Of a stretch of 64,000 nucleotides of DNA, positions 11,265 to 20,944 are shown in pieces. Location of the stretch: contig VRMN01000008.1 in NCBI GenBank assembly GCA_008690995.1, positions 434,001-498,000 of the forward strand. Reading direction: 5' to 3'. The position numbers and the translations under genes were made by a program. The stretch comes from Porphyridium purpureum (lineage: Eukaryota > Rhodophyta > Bangiophyceae > Porphyridiales > Porphyridiaceae). The first letter of the stretch is position 1. The number at the start of each line of letters is the position of its first letter. The notes beneath the pieces are model-generated. The model ran no database searches. It had not been told where the DNA came from and worked only from the letters and a program-made list of their open reading frames with translations.

Positions 11265-11325
11265 AAGGAGGGAGGAGGGAAAGAGGAGAGAGAGAGAGAG
11301 AAAGAGGGAGAGAGAGAGAAGGAAC
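11265..11325. repeat. polypurine GA tract
   Basis: An almost uninterrupted run of G and A on the plus strand, mostly GAGAGA, about 260-320 bases upstream of the TIR-kinase ATG; it may lie in the promoter or 5' UTR. Confidence 0.7.
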
Positions 11326-11582
11326 GAGAACGACGGAAGGTGGGAAGGCGGGGAGAAGGGAAGGGAGTTGGAGGGGTGGTGGGAGGGAAAGTGGACGGCG
11401 GTGGGCCAGGGGAGGGAGGATTCGGTGTGTACGGGTGTGAGTGAGAGTGTGTGTAGTTGTGTGTTAGGGCGGAAGAGGGAGTGGGGGTTTCGGGTGAGAG
11501 AAGCAGAGTTGGGTGGTCGGGTAGACAGAGGGTGGTGGGGGACCCGGTGTGGGTTTCCAACAGGGATCGGCCGGTGGGTGCG

Positions 11583-14090
11583 ATGGGGAAGGGCAAGGGG
11601 AATGTGGTGCTCACAAAAGATGCGAGTCGGAACGAGAAGCACGGGGACACGGCGGCCCCGGCGAAAAAGCGGTTGCCGTTCATGAGGCAGCGCTCGTCAA
11701 AGGTGGCCAGCACCGCGGGTGGGAGCTCGGCGCCCACATCTGCGCCGCCGTCGACGAATGCGACGTCAGGTAAGGATTCGGCGAGCAAAGCAAGTCCCGC
11801 GGCGGCGGCTTCAGTGCCGGACAACAGCAAGACCGCCGCGGCGTCTGCGCAGAATGCGGTAACGGCCGCAGCCGACACGCCGTCGGAGAAGGCGGGTGCG
11901 GCGGCGGCTGGAGCAGTTCCACAGGATCCGGAAACTGGCGGCCCGCGAAAGATCGGGCTGAAGCACATCGACTTTATCAACGTTCACCGCAAGAACTACA
12001 CGGGCAGAATCGAGCTTCTGCAAGGCTCGGTTGAATCATTGTCACCCGCTGATGAGACCGACTTGCTCATCGTTTACCTTCGCGAGCGTGGCGCACACAA
12101 GGCCAATCGCGACTCTGCATTGGCGGCGCTGAATCGGGGCGGCGTTTCGCTTGCGCAACTCGAGAAGGAGTCCAAACCCCAGCCGTCGTATCGCAGACAC
12201 TACCACTGCTGGCTCAGTCGGCAGATTCCGAAACCGCGTCCGGTAGGCTTTGAGTACAAGCGCCTACTTGTGTACGAGGATCCGGGCGAGGAGCTCACGC
12301 GCGACGACAACATTGTGCTTGACATCATGAAGTGCCTTACCACCGTGATTGGTGGTGATGTGCAAATTACCTCGGTCATGCTGCCGCTCTCTGGCGCTCT
12401 CTTGAGTGCATCCCTGCGAAAACACTTTGTCAAAGCGGCCGCCGAGGTATGCTTTGCGTGGATGACAATGGGTCTGCCGCTCCGCAACGTGCGCATTCTG
12501 CTGCCTGAGACCGATATCGGCAAGGATATTGTCGTATTCCAAGAGGTCAAGGAGAAGTTGCTGTCGCGCGGCCCCGAGATGTTTTTGGCCTCCACAAAGT
12601 ACGATGTCTTCTTCAGCTACGCCAAGGAGGATAAGGAGGCGGCGCATGAGATGATGAATTTTCTGCAGAGCAAGAACCCGGCGGTTCGCCTGTACGACGC
12701 GGAGCCGCGAGACATCAGCGTGCGCCAGCGCGGCGTGGTGCATGCACCTGTAATGGAAGCGATCAACCAGTCACGCGTGTTCCTGTCGCTGCTGTCTGAT
12801 GACTACTTCCACTCGGTCGAGTGCACAGAGGCGTTTTCGCTCGCATACTGCCGCGATTTCGACTCGCAAGGCAATTTCATTATTCCGCTCTTTTGGCGTA
12901 GCTGCGATTTGACACCGCTCGCCAGACGTCTGGTTGCAACCGAAGGTGTGGACTGTCGTGAGGCGTCGTTTGAGTCTGCCAAAGTTTTGCTAGAAGAAAT
13001 TCTGGCGGCGCTTGAGTCGCCCGCATCCCGAGATGGAACAGGCCTCGACGGAGACGAGGAAGGGCGGTCGCTGAACTCGGCCACGCGCGTGGATGAAGAC
13101 AAGGAGAAGATTAACATTGCGGAGAAGCTCATGATGATGAAGGACGAAAACGTCGAGCAGCAAGGCTTTGAGGTGCATGATATGCCTCAGGAAGAGGAAA
13201 CGGTAAGCCAAATCTTCTTTGACAAGGCGTGGCGCGACCAGTGGGCGATCGATTTCCGCACGCTTGTGTTTGGGCCACGCATTGGCGCGGGTGGTTTCGG
13301 TGAAGTTTACAAGGCGAAGTACAGGAACGAGATGGTGGCGGTCAAGACACTGCAAAAAGTGGACGACGACGATCAACAGGCGGTGATCGCCGAATTCATG
13401 GTGGAAATGAAACTCATGTCCAAGTTGAAACACCCGAACATTGTACCATTTTTGGGTGCTAGTGTGCAGCAGCCCAACCTGGCGATTGTCCTGGAATTCA
13501 TGCCGGGCGGCAGCTTGTACCGCGCGATTCACCGCAGGAGAAGGAATCATTTGGGGCCCTTCCCTCTGTTGAAGACCTTGTGGATTGCGTACGGTATTTC
13601 CAAGGGTATGGAGTACCTGCACTGCCAGTATCCGGTGATTATCCATCGCGATCTCAAGTCGCCGAATATTCTGCTGGGCTCGAACGTACACGAGGTGAAA
13701 CTAACTGACTTTGGCCTTTCGCGTCTGCGCGTCGCCACATACGTCAATACAGGACCGGGAGGCACACCCGAGTGGATGGCACCCGAATTGTTGCGGCAGG
13801 ATCCGTTTGATGAACGGTCCGACGTCTTTTCGTTCGGCGTCATCTTGTGGGAGCTCGTTGTGTGCGAAAAGCCCTGGCGAGACGACCACCCCATGCAAAT
13901 TGTGTTCAAGGTTGGCTCACGCGGCGAGAAACTGCAGGTACCGGCGGGTACGCAGTGTCCACCGGAACTCAAGGCAATGATTCTCGCGTGTTTCCAGGAA
14001 CAACCGACAAAGCGCCCGCGCTTCGGCGATCTGACCAAGCAGCTTGAGGTCATGGTGCAACAAGTGGAAGCAACGCGTAACAAGAAGTAG
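11583..14090 (+). CDS. TIR domain - TKL (Raf/MLK-like) protein kinase fusion
   Basis: 835 aa from the ATG at 11583 (MGKGKGNVVL); the open frame upstream has no supporting homology. Order: an Ala/Ser-rich basic tail (1-120); a globular region (about 123-330) resembling the domain that precedes TIR in some bacterial proteins (CWLSRQIP, ITSVMLPLSG, GLPLRNVRIL); a TIR domain (about 339-480) with KYDVFFSYAKED, SDDYFHSVECTEAF and NFIIPLFW, the middle block close to the SDDY..S.EC of animal MyD88; an acidic linker; and a kinase domain (about 558-830) with IGAGGFGEVYKAKY, VAVK (K588), HRDLKSPN (D690), DFG (D709), GTPEWMAPE and SDVFSFGVILWEL. All catalytic kinase residues are present. The kinase class is tyrosine-kinase-like Ser/Thr. 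Role is unknown: signalling, perhaps stress or immunity, is inference. Confidence 0.9.
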   Translation: MGKGKGNVVLTKDASRNEKHGDTAAPAKKRLPFMRQRSSKVASTAGGSSAPTSAPPSTNATSGKDSASKASPAAAASVPDNSKTAAASAQNAVTAAADTPSEKAGAAAAGAVPQDPETGGPRKIGLKHIDFINVHRKNYTGRIELLQGSVESLSPADETDLLIVYLRERGAHKANRDSALAALNRGGVSLAQLEKESKPQPSYRRHYHCWLSRQIPKPRPVGFEYKRLLVYEDPGEELTRDDNIVLDIMKCLTTVIGGDVQITSVMLPLSGALLSASLRKHFVKAAAEVCFAWMTMGLPLRNVRILLPETDIGKDIVVFQEVKEKLLSRGPEMFLASTKYDVFFSYAKEDKEAAHEMMNFLQSKNPAVRLYDAEPRDISVRQRGVVHAPVMEAINQSRVFLSLLSDDYFHSVECTEAFSLAYCRDFDSQGNFIIPLFWRSCDLTPLARRLVATEGVDCREASFESAKVLLEEILAALESPASRDGTGLDGDEEGRSLNSATRVDEDKEKINIAEKLMMMKDENVEQQGFEVHDMPQEEETVSQIFFDKAWRDQWAIDFRTLVFGPRIGAGGFGEVYKAKYRNEMVAVKTLQKVDDDDQQAVIAEFMVEMKLMSKLKHPNIVPFLGASVQQPNLAIVLEFMPGGSLYRAIHRRRRNHLGPFPLLKTLWIAYGISKGMEYLHCQYPVIIHRDLKSPNILLGSNVHEVKLTDFGLSRLRVATYVNTGPGGTPEWMAPELLRQDPFDERSDVFSFGVILWELVVCEKPWRDDHPMQIVFKVGSRGEKLQVPAGTQCPPELKAMILACFQEQPTKRPRFGDLTKQLEVMVQQVEATRNKK

Positions 14091-14650
14091 AGATGTGCGG
14101 CAATGAAGAGGCGCGAGAGCCAGCATGCATTACACAGATGACGGCTTGGCGACTGCTGCGAGGTTCCCACCGATGCTTCTCCGCCCTCTCTCCCTCCCTC
14201 CTTTTATGATTTTTTTTCGTCTGGTGGAGAGAACACTTGTTGCTTGAAAGAAAGAAACTTTTATAATATGTTCAAAATCAACACTCTCCGCTCGTTCGTT
14301 CGTGCCCTTTATGAAACATCGCGGTACATGAAGTCTAGACATGCGTAAGCATAGACGGTGTGAAAGGCTTGGCAAGGCCGCCAAGAACGAGTCCAATTGC
14401 GCCTTAATGAGCTTGCGGTCAACAGTTGCGGAAGTGCCAAGTTCCTGTGCGCACTTTCCGAGCATCGCAGCGAGACATTGACGTTTCTAAGAATACGCAA
14501 ATGCGCTTTTCCATCCACTGGTCATCCGCCTCTTCTCTCCCCCTTGACCATGTAGGCATCTTCCTCTGGGCGTACACATTAGGAAAGAATCAGTCAAACA
14601 GGCCGGCCGCTTCCTGTGCTCTTTGCGCCAGTGTGGGAACTCGCAAATCT
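14091..14650. other. convergent intergenic spacer
   Basis: 560 bp between the stop codons of the TIR-kinase and CDGSH genes; no gene seen, presumably two 3' UTRs. Confidence 0.6.
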
Positions 14651-15481
14651 TTACTCTTTCGCAAACTGAATCTGCTTGAGCGTGTTGTGGACGCCTGTGC
14701 AGTAGATCGTTTTGCTGTGTCCGCAACGACAAATCATTACGCTCTTGTCCTCCTCTGCTTTCACCCTAATCGGCTCATATGAGGTGCCTCGCTCCTTGTT
14801 GACGTACGTGTGAAACCCGCCGCAGTATGGCTGCATATTACTGACGCCGCATGCGCAAAAGGAAACGACCTTGCCTTTCTTAAGGTCTTCTGCCCATGGT
14901 CCTTCGCCGTCATAGTCCACTGGCGGCTGACGTGCTGATTCTCGCGCATAGCAGGCACACTTTTTGGAAAAGTTTTCAGATCCTTCGCTGCAAACAAACC
15001 CGACATCAGGCTCGGTGAGCACCGCGCCAGCCGCAGCACGAGCGACCGCTTTTTGCTTCTTGACGGTCGAAATGAAAGCGCCCTTGGTGTCCGTACCCCC
15101 GCGGCGCACAGAATCTACCACACCAAGCCCTGAGCAGATGCTGCACTTCAGCACGCCCTTCCCCGAGCAAATAATGCACGTGCCAAGAGGGTCCGAACCC
15201 GACCCGCCGCAAGACTCGCACGTCATCTTTCCAGTTTCCTCACAAAATGGACACGGCTCCATTCCGGCCTTGTCCACACCTGGCGTGCGGATCACCCGCT
15301 TGATCAAATTCTCAAAAAAGCCGTTCTTCTCCGCACCCATCACCGTCACTGCGCGGCGCTCTACCTGGCCTCGATCACATCCAAACGCCCGTCCACCGCA
15401 AACGGCGCGCACGTCCACCGTCGCGACTTTTCCCCACGCACGTCGGCTGGGCCACGGCCCGCCACATACAAATCCCAACAT
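14651..15481 (-). CDS. DnaJ-type zinc finger fused to two CDGSH-like iron-sulfur motifs
   Basis: 276 aa. The N-terminal 50 residues are Arg/Ala/Val-rich and could be a plastid or mitochondrial targeting peptide. Residues 77-120 carry four C-x-x-C repeats (CPFCEETG, CESCGGSG, CIICSGKG, CSICSGLG) as in the DnaJ/BSD2 cysteine-rich domain. After a basic Ala-rich linker come two CDGSH-like motifs: CACGVSNMQPYCGGFH (209-224), which keeps the C-x-C-x2-S-x3-P-x-C-x2-x-H ligand spacing but has GGF in place of DGS, and CRCGHSKTIYCTGVH (251-265), which has all 3Cys+1His ligands but one residue fewer between Ser and the third Cys. CDGSH proteins bind redox-active 2Fe-2S clusters, so an organellar iron-sulfur or redox-chaperone role is plausible. 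I do not know this fusion from characterised proteins. Head to head with Sm D2. Confidence 0.82.
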   Translation of the reverse strand: MLGFVCGGPWPSRRAWGKVATVDVRAVCGGRAFGCDRGQVERRAVTVMGAEKNGFFENLIKRVIRTPGVDKAGMEPCPFCEETGKMTCESCGGSGSDPLGTCIICSGKGVLKCSICSGLGVVDSVRRGGTDTKGAFISTVKKQKAVARAAAGAVLTEPDVGFVCSEGSENFSKKCACYARESARQPPVDYDGEGPWAEDLKKGKVVSFCACGVSNMQPYCGGFHTYVNKERGTSYEPIRVKAEEDKSVMICRCGHSKTIYCTGVHNTLKQIQFAKE

Positions 15482-16025
15482 GGCCCAACCGCCCCACTTC
15501 GCGAATGACTCGGTGAGTCCGCGAAATCTCCTCGATCAATCCTTCCCGTGTCGGACGAGCTTCTCGGCGGACAAGTCCACGACTTCGACAAGCCACGCGT
15601 GCTAAGCACGACCGGATGAGACAGGCAAGCTACTCGAGATGCCTGTGTGTCCTTTCACGCCGAGCGACAGCGCCCACACAGGCCACGACAGCTCCGCACC
15701 CCAACCACCCCAACCACAAAAATCTCGCGCCGCCGCGCTCGTCTCGCGAACCCGAACAAAATTTACTCACCACAGGCCACTGTACATCAAGCACTGTACT
15801 TTCCGTGTTAAACAGAACAAAATTCATTCGACCAGTATTAATAAAATGGTTTAACTTATCGCATTTATTTATATTATCACTGTACTTGGGGGAGGAAGGT
15901 GAGGTACAGTATGTCGATGTACAAAGGGTTCAGTGGGTTTGGGTAAAAGAAGGGACAAGAGCGGGTCTCCCGGGGGAAGGACGACTGAGGTAAGTAGAGG
16001 TGGTGAGCTGGTTGGTGGCGGCGGC
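15482..16025. other. divergent promoter region CDGSH / Sm D2
   Basis: 544 bp. Contains four GTACAGT-type elements. Its central part (15830-15885) is AT-rich (tttatttatattat) but shows no canonical TATA box. Confidence 0.6.
15779..15910. promoter_or_regulatory. four GTACAGT/ACTGTAC elements
   Basis: ACTGTAC at 15779-15785, 15793-15799 and 15879-15885 and GTACAGT at 15904-15910. The last is 116 bases upstream of the Sm D2 ATG. Confidence 0.55.
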
Positions 16026-16415
16026 ATGGATGTGGGTAGGAGTGGGCGCAAAAGGGCGGGCATGGTTGGTGCCGCGGATACGCGAAGTGGGTTTCACGAC
16101 CCGGAGCAGACGCTCGGCGCTGTGGACGTAGAGCGCGCCGACGAGTTTAAAGAGGGCCCGCTATCGTTGCTGCTGGATGCGGTCAAGATGGAATTGCCAG
16201 TGCTCATCAATTTGCGCAGTAACCGAAAACTGTTTGCTCGCGTCAAGGCCTTCGATCGCCACTTTAATATGGTGCTAGTCGATGTCAAGGAAATGTGGCA
16301 AGAGACCGTCAAGACAAAGGGCGAAAAGGCAGGCCCGGTCATGCGCGAGCGATTTATTTCCAAGATGTTTTTGAGAGGCGACTCTGTCATTTTGGTGCTC
16401 AAGAACCCGCAATGA
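16026..16415 (+). CDS. SNRPD2: small nuclear ribonucleoprotein Sm D2
   Basis: Core Sm protein of U1, U2, U4 and U5 snRNPs, part of the heptameric ring on the Sm site. 129 aa from ATG 16026 (another ATG in frame at 16062 and an open frame further up to 15933). Sm1: [45 protein letters not shown]; Sm2: [20 protein letters not shown]. The D2-specific insertion between the two motifs ([16 protein letters not shown]) is present. The N-terminal 30 residues (Gly/Arg-rich) are lineage-specific and the exact start is uncertain. Identification by the near-complete match of both Sm motifs to animal Sm D2. Confidence 0.95.
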   Translation: MDVGRSGRKRAGMVGAADTRSGFHDPEQTLGAVDVERADEFKEGPLSLLLDAVKMELPVLINLRSNRKLFARVKAFDRHFNMVLVDVKEMWQETVKTKGEKAGPVMRERFISKMFLRGDSVILVLKNPQ

Positions 16416-17258
16416 TCATAAGCGTGGCGTGTCTTTTTTATATCAGCCGCCAGAGATCCACGCAAGAACTTGCTCCACTGCGCCTGGACCACGTCGAGAG
16501 CGTGAAAAGCGAGATCACTGATCGTCATGGCTCCGACGAGCTCGAGCACAGTTCTCACCAGGCCTGCTGTGATCGCTGCGGGACACGCGATCAGGCAAAA
16601 ATTGAGCAACGCCAATCAACTGGAATCGCTCTGGTATCAGTCCGTTCCTACTCTTCTCTGGACATCAGAATGGACCAAGCATCGAGCCGCCCAAGTGTCA
16701 GGGCAAAGTACACCGACTGCCGTATATTCTGCAACCCGTTGTCGAGACGCGGCAAATTGTGTGTCAACATATCATACTGTATCACAGCACAGCACACCTC
16801 AGGCAGAGCGGCCACGTCTATTCCCGCGCGCACAGATCTGACGACGTATCGTTTGGCGTCCTGCATGTGCAGCAGCTCCACGTCGAGTCTTTCATGCGCT
16901 CGACTTGCGCTTCAAGCGAAGAGTCGACGCGCCCACCCACTGTACCTTCCTCTTGTTCCCCACTGTACTCTATTCATTAACAGCCGTTCTTTGTCACTGG
17001 AATCGGCGACGTTGTTGAGTGCTCTTAGCCGCGGAGCGTTGACTCCGGAGAAGGAAAGGAAGCGGCTCAGGTTTGGGGGTTGTGGAGCAACATCACAGTC
17101 TGTCTCGCATTGGTGGCAGTCGACGACGGCGGCACAGGCTCACGCAGTGCGGAAACCGCGGCGTCCGGTTCGATCTGCGCGCGCGCGAGACTTTGCCATC
17201 CCGTGTGTGCGTTCACCGCAGGGTGCATGCGTCGCAACTCGAGACGAACCAAGGCAAC
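16416..17258. other. intergenic region upstream of MO25
   Basis: 843 bp between same-strand genes. Contains ACTGTAC at 16939-16945 and 16962-16968. No supported gene. Confidence 0.6.
16939..16968. promoter_or_regulatory. paired ACTGTAC elements upstream of MO25
   Basis: ACTGTAC at 16939-16945 and 16962-16968, about 290-320 bases upstream of the ATG at 17259; each sits in a CCCACTGTAC context. Confidence 0.5.
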
Positions 17259-18446
17259 ATGTGGAGCCGCGTGTACTCGAGCGTGTTCGGCAGCTCGCAC
17301 GGGCAGATGACCGCGAGCGATTATGTCCAGGCGATGCGCGATGCGATCAACCAGGCCGAGGATGAGAGCCTTGCGGAGCAGGAGCAGAAGAAGGCGCGAG
17401 AAAAGGTCGCCGAGTGTGTGGACATGTTGCGCGCGATGCTGTTTAGTCCAGAAATAATGCTACGGTCGTCGGCAAGTATGGGCAAGGGGGCGGGGAAGGA
17501 CGCGGATCAGGCTGATTCTGCACATAGCAGGTCTACCAGCACGAAAAGCATCGACGCGGAAAAGGGTCCGCCAAGGTATGGCGGCTCGCCGCCGCATGGG
17601 GATAGCGCCGAGGCGATCAAGCACAGGCAGCAGGTGGATGATCTTGTGCACATGGCTGCCGAGGACGACCTTCTGCTGCTGGTCGGCGGGCATCTAGACG
17701 CAATGGCGTTTGAGACACGCAAGCACGCCGTGCAGGTGTTCAATAACCTGATTCGCCAAGAGGTGGAACCGGGCGTGTCCGTGCTTGACGTCGTTTCCAC
17801 GAAGGACATTGGGCTAGAGTTGGTGTGTACACTTGCCCGAGGATACGACTACCATGAGGCTGCGCTAAACTGCGGTGCCATGCTGCGCGAGATGCTCCGC
17901 AGCGAAGCGGCGGCCAAGTTGATTCTGAATGACCCGCTCATGTGGCGGTTGTTTGAGTGGGTGCAAGTGAGCGACTTTGATGTCGCGTCCGATGCGCAAA
18001 CCACATTTAAGGATCTACTCACACGGCACACTTCGTCAGTGGCAGAGTTCATCGAGCTCGAGTATGACCGCTTCTTCGAAAAATTCAACGCGCTGCTGCG
18101 ATCGCAAAACTACGTGGCTCGGCGCGTCTCTCTCAAGCTACTAGGCGAAATGCTGCTCGAGCGCGCAAACTTCAATGTGATGACGCGCTACATTGCGTCC
18201 GCGGACAACCTGAAACTCATCATGAACCTGCTGCTCGACAATCGCAAAAATATTCAGTATGAGGCCTTCCATGTATTTAAGATCTTTGTGGCCAACCCAA
18301 ACAAGACGCCGCAAGTGCGCAGCATTCTCGTGAAGAACAAGCAAAGAATGGTCGACTATCTGAATGTGTTTCTGACGGACCGCGACGACGAGCAATTTCA
18401 CGAAGACCGGATGATGATTATTGCAGACATTGAAGAGCTAGAATAA
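17259..18446 (+). CDS. MO25/CAB39-like scaffold protein
   Basis: Armadillo-like helical repeat scaffold that in animals activates LKB1 and STE20 kinases and in fungi (Hym1) acts in cell polarity. 395 aa; the family is about 340. Recognised by LAEQEQKKAREKVAECVDML, DDLLLLVGGHLDAMAFETRK, CGAMLREMLRSEAAAKLIL, FDVASDAQTTFKDLLTRH, RVSLKLLGEMLLERANFNVM, KNIQYEAFHVFKIFVANPNK and the end RDDEQFHEDRMMIIADIEEL. The extra length is a Ser/Gly/Lys-rich insertion at about residues 70-115, between helices. Start ATG 17259 (MWSRVYSSVFG) chosen because homology begins shortly after it. An AATAAA overlaps the stop codon (18442-18447) and could be the polyadenylation signal. Confidence 0.93.
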   Translation: MWSRVYSSVFGSSHGQMTASDYVQAMRDAINQAEDESLAEQEQKKAREKVAECVDMLRAMLFSPEIMLRSSASMGKGAGKDADQADSAHSRSTSTKSIDAEKGPPRYGGSPPHGDSAEAIKHRQQVDDLVHMAAEDDLLLLVGGHLDAMAFETRKHAVQVFNNLIRQEVEPGVSVLDVVSTKDIGLELVCTLARGYDYHEAALNCGAMLREMLRSEAAAKLILNDPLMWRLFEWVQVSDFDVASDAQTTFKDLLTRHTSSVAEFIELEYDRFFEKFNALLRSQNYVARRVSLKLLGEMLLERANFNVMTRYIASADNLKLIMNLLLDNRKNIQYEAFHVFKIFVANPNKTPQVRSILVKNKQRMVDYLNVFLTDRDDEQFHEDRMMIIADIEELE

Positions 18447-18758
18447 AGGCAAATCGTATATGGCTTTAATCGACAGCAGTGCACCATTCCGTTTCAGCAG
18501 TTCCTTTCGCCGCCTTTCCTTCATTTTGATTCTAATGGATCATTTGCGTTGCTTAGTTTTGCCGCCAAGGTAAACATTTAACATTTCAAGAGCGCGTATC
18601 CCTGAAAAGCCCATCGTCGTGCTGTGAATCAATTTAGTTTTCTGTCAATCTTGCTTAGTTCGCGTCTCTACCCAGGTCAAAGTGCCTAACGAGGCTCGCC
18701 GAAAAGACCGAGCAGAAGCTCTACAGTTGCGTCCTAGCTACCCTTCCTCCTACAACAC

Positions 18759-19667
18759 TCAGGCTCGGAGCGTTTGCGCCGCGATGCACCCATGAGGTTG
18801 CGTCGGCGCGCTTAATCTATCGCCCAACTGAGGGCAGTCGTAGTGTATGGTTGAAGTGCAGCAATCGCCTGTGGCAGTGCACGCGCACACTGCGTCAAAC
18901 TGCTGTTGCAAGTCGCGCAGCTTCACAGCATCCCACATGTACCCAGTATACAGGGCAAAGCACATATCGTGCTGCTGCCTCGTACGATCTGCACAACAAT
19001 CCTCGACCAGCGTGACACCGTAGCCTCGGCAGAAGGCGCCGTGGGCCGTATGCTGTACGCACGCAGAAGTCACCAAGCCGCACACCAAAACGTGGCTTAC
19101 ACCCATCTCCGTCAAGTACTCATGGAGTGCTGTATCGTGGAACGCGTCCCAAACAGGCTTGGCGATCACCATTTCGTTCGGCAGAGCTGCAGCAAACGGT
19201 TCCGGATTCTGGATGCCGTCCACGCGCGCCATCTTGTTCGGGTTCAGCGCAACAAACTGAGGTATCATGCGGCTTCGTGCTCCGTCATCATACACTGCCC
19301 GAATGTGCACAACAACGCAATCTGGGTCGCGGCGCGCCAACTCTAGCAGTCGTGCAATGTTGGGCGCAAATTCAGGAAACTCGCCACGAATCTGCGCGTT
19401 CAGACTCCAGTATTCTTGTTGCACGTCTACAACCAAGAGTGCGTGACGGCTACGCAGCGCCGGCAGCCGCGGGACCACTGGAACCAACCTGGGCGCCACA
19501 GAAGTTTCCGAAGCAGCTGCCATTGCCGATTCGGCTTGCGCGTCTTTGGCCAGGACTGTCGCCGGAGCCGCGGCTTCCGCTGAAACGCCGCGCTCAGGTT
19601 CGCTGGAAATGTGCTCCAACGAACAGTCTGGAATGAGCGCGCGCGCTAACGCTTCGTTCGGACTCAT
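18759..19667 (-). CDS. isochorismatase-fold cysteine hydrolase
   Basis: Cysteine hydrolase of the isochorismatase/nicotinamidase superfamily, 302 aa. The Asp-Lys-Cys triad is visible: D81 in LLVVDVQQEYW, K170 in MVIAKPVWDAF and C203 in GLVTSACVQHTA, with the cis-peptide-type GLVTSACV segment. The C-terminal helix region (GYGVTLVEDCCADRTRQQHD) is typical. The N-terminal 70 residues are Ala/Ser/Glu-rich and not part of the fold. Substrate unknown: the family includes nicotinamidases, ureidoacrylate amidohydrolases and isochorismatases, and the metal-binding residues of nicotinamidase are not clearly present. Tail to tail with MO25. Confidence 0.88.
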   Translation of the reverse strand: MSPNEALARALIPDCSLEHISSEPERGVSAEAAAPATVLAKDAQAESAMAAASETSVAPRLVPVVPRLPALRSRHALLVVDVQQEYWSLNAQIRGEFPEFAPNIARLLELARRDPDCVVVHIRAVYDDGARSRMIPQFVALNPNKMARVDGIQNPEPFAAALPNEMVIAKPVWDAFHDTALHEYLTEMGVSHVLVCGLVTSACVQHTAHGAFCRGYGVTLVEDCCADRTRQQHDMCFALYTGYMWDAVKLRDLQQQFDAVCACTATGDCCTSTIHYDCPQLGDRLSAPTQPHGCIAAQTLRA

Positions 19668-20375
19668 TCACTCTTTGGCCCGCTCGGCTTGAGGAGAAGA
19701 AGCACTCCACCGACGACCACCAGCGCCTTCTGCACGCTTGTGTCCCCTGTTCCGTCAAGCCCGACACAATGCCTTGCCGTATCCCCCGATGTGTCAGATA
19801 TTACGACGAGAACGTCACCAAAATGACACACAATCCGCACAAGAGACTGCTCTTGCCGTTACGTCAGCCTTGACGCTTCCCGCCTCGAGAATTACGACCA
19901 CGCACCTTTTCCCCCACCCAAATCAGCTTACATCCACTTTTCCCCACACCCGCAGCGCTGTGTGCAATACTTTGAAACGAATACCTGAACTGGCGCGCAC
20001 ACGATTCCTCTCGCTGCTTATAAGCGTCCTCGACCCTCGCACGTCCCAATGCCGTTCGCACTGTCTCCTCTCTCTCCAGACCCTGCTCTGCCTCCAGCGC
20101 CACTTTATAATTCCGGCGTGAGCTTATCTCAGTTTCTTCTCGGTTTTTTTCTTTCTCTCGGCCACACGGCACAGGCAAGGCCGCTTTCTCTCCTTCGTGT
20201 GCCTGCGTGGTTTCCAGCACACACACACCTCTCGCACGCCGCAACCTCGAACGCAGCGCCAATGCCGTCACGTATATTGTCGTCTATCTCGCAGCACACA
20301 TCCCATCCATCATGCACCAGGCGCAGCTGCAGCGGCAGCAGACGCCAGAAAGCGCGCGTGCACGCCCACACGCAA

Positions 20376-20401
20376 GTGTGTGTGTGTGTGTGTGTGTGTG
20401 T
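20376..20401. repeat. (GT)n microsatellite
   Basis: Thirteen uninterrupted GT units. Confidence 0.9.
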
Positions 20402-20798
20402 TTTTCCCTTCTTCACCGCAAAACGCCCATTCCATTCTCGCCATCCATTCACCAAACATACAAAAATCAAAAAAGAAAAACCCAACCCCAGTTTGAAAAA
20501 AGAGGAACCGAGTAGGAAAGTCACGTGCCATTAATAATGACACCTGCTCTTACTACTATTACCACAAAAACTACCAAGTTGCTTCCTTTTACATGGGCCG
20601 TGCACTTAGAAACCCCACAAAATGAACGCGATTCGTCATGACAAGCGCCAGTAGCAATACTAGTGACAAACGGTCAACCGGAAATAGAATTGGAACCACA
20701 GCCAGAACGATGCGGACAGCGGCAGTGGAGGTACTGTTGTAACCGTACTTTTCATACACTATCCACGCGCGGGGGAGTCAGTGTAAGCGTGGAAAGAA

Positions 20799-20837
20799 GT
20801 ACAGTGAGTACAGATGTGGACGGGGATGAGGTACAGT
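20799..20837 (+). promoter_or_regulatory. paired GTACAGTG elements upstream of the P-loop gene
   Basis: GTACAGTG at 20799-20806 and 20831-20838, 108-146 bases upstream of the ATG at 20945; a shortened copy, GTACAG, lies between. Confidence 0.5.
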
Positions 20838-20944
20838 GTATCTGTGCGGAGGTACTGCGTTGGTGTGTGTGAGTTCGAGGTGGCGAATGGCGCGCAAGAG
20901 GGGAAGAGAATGGGGATGTCGATGCCGACGGGGTGAGGATTAGA

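Larger units (their letters stand above)
10343..11582. other. intergenic region between U1A/U2B'' and the TIR-kinase gene
   Basis: 1.24 kb in a head-to-head arrangement. Contains GTACAGT at 10555-10561 and 10603-10609, a GTTGGCC minisatellite at 10862-10905 and a long purine (GA) tract at 11265-11325 just upstream of the TIR-kinase start. No supported gene. Confidence 0.6.
19668..20944. other. intergenic region, head to head
   Basis: 1.28 kb. Holds a (GT)13 microsatellite (20376-20401), GTACAGT at 20799-20805 and 20831-20837, and a TATAAAG-like site near 20104 on the minus strand far upstream of the hydrolase. No supported gene. Confidence 0.6.

Noticed and set aside
11265-11325. Purine tract as a possible mobile-element end
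   Set aside because: No terminal repeats, target-site duplication or coding remnant; simple GA microsatellite.
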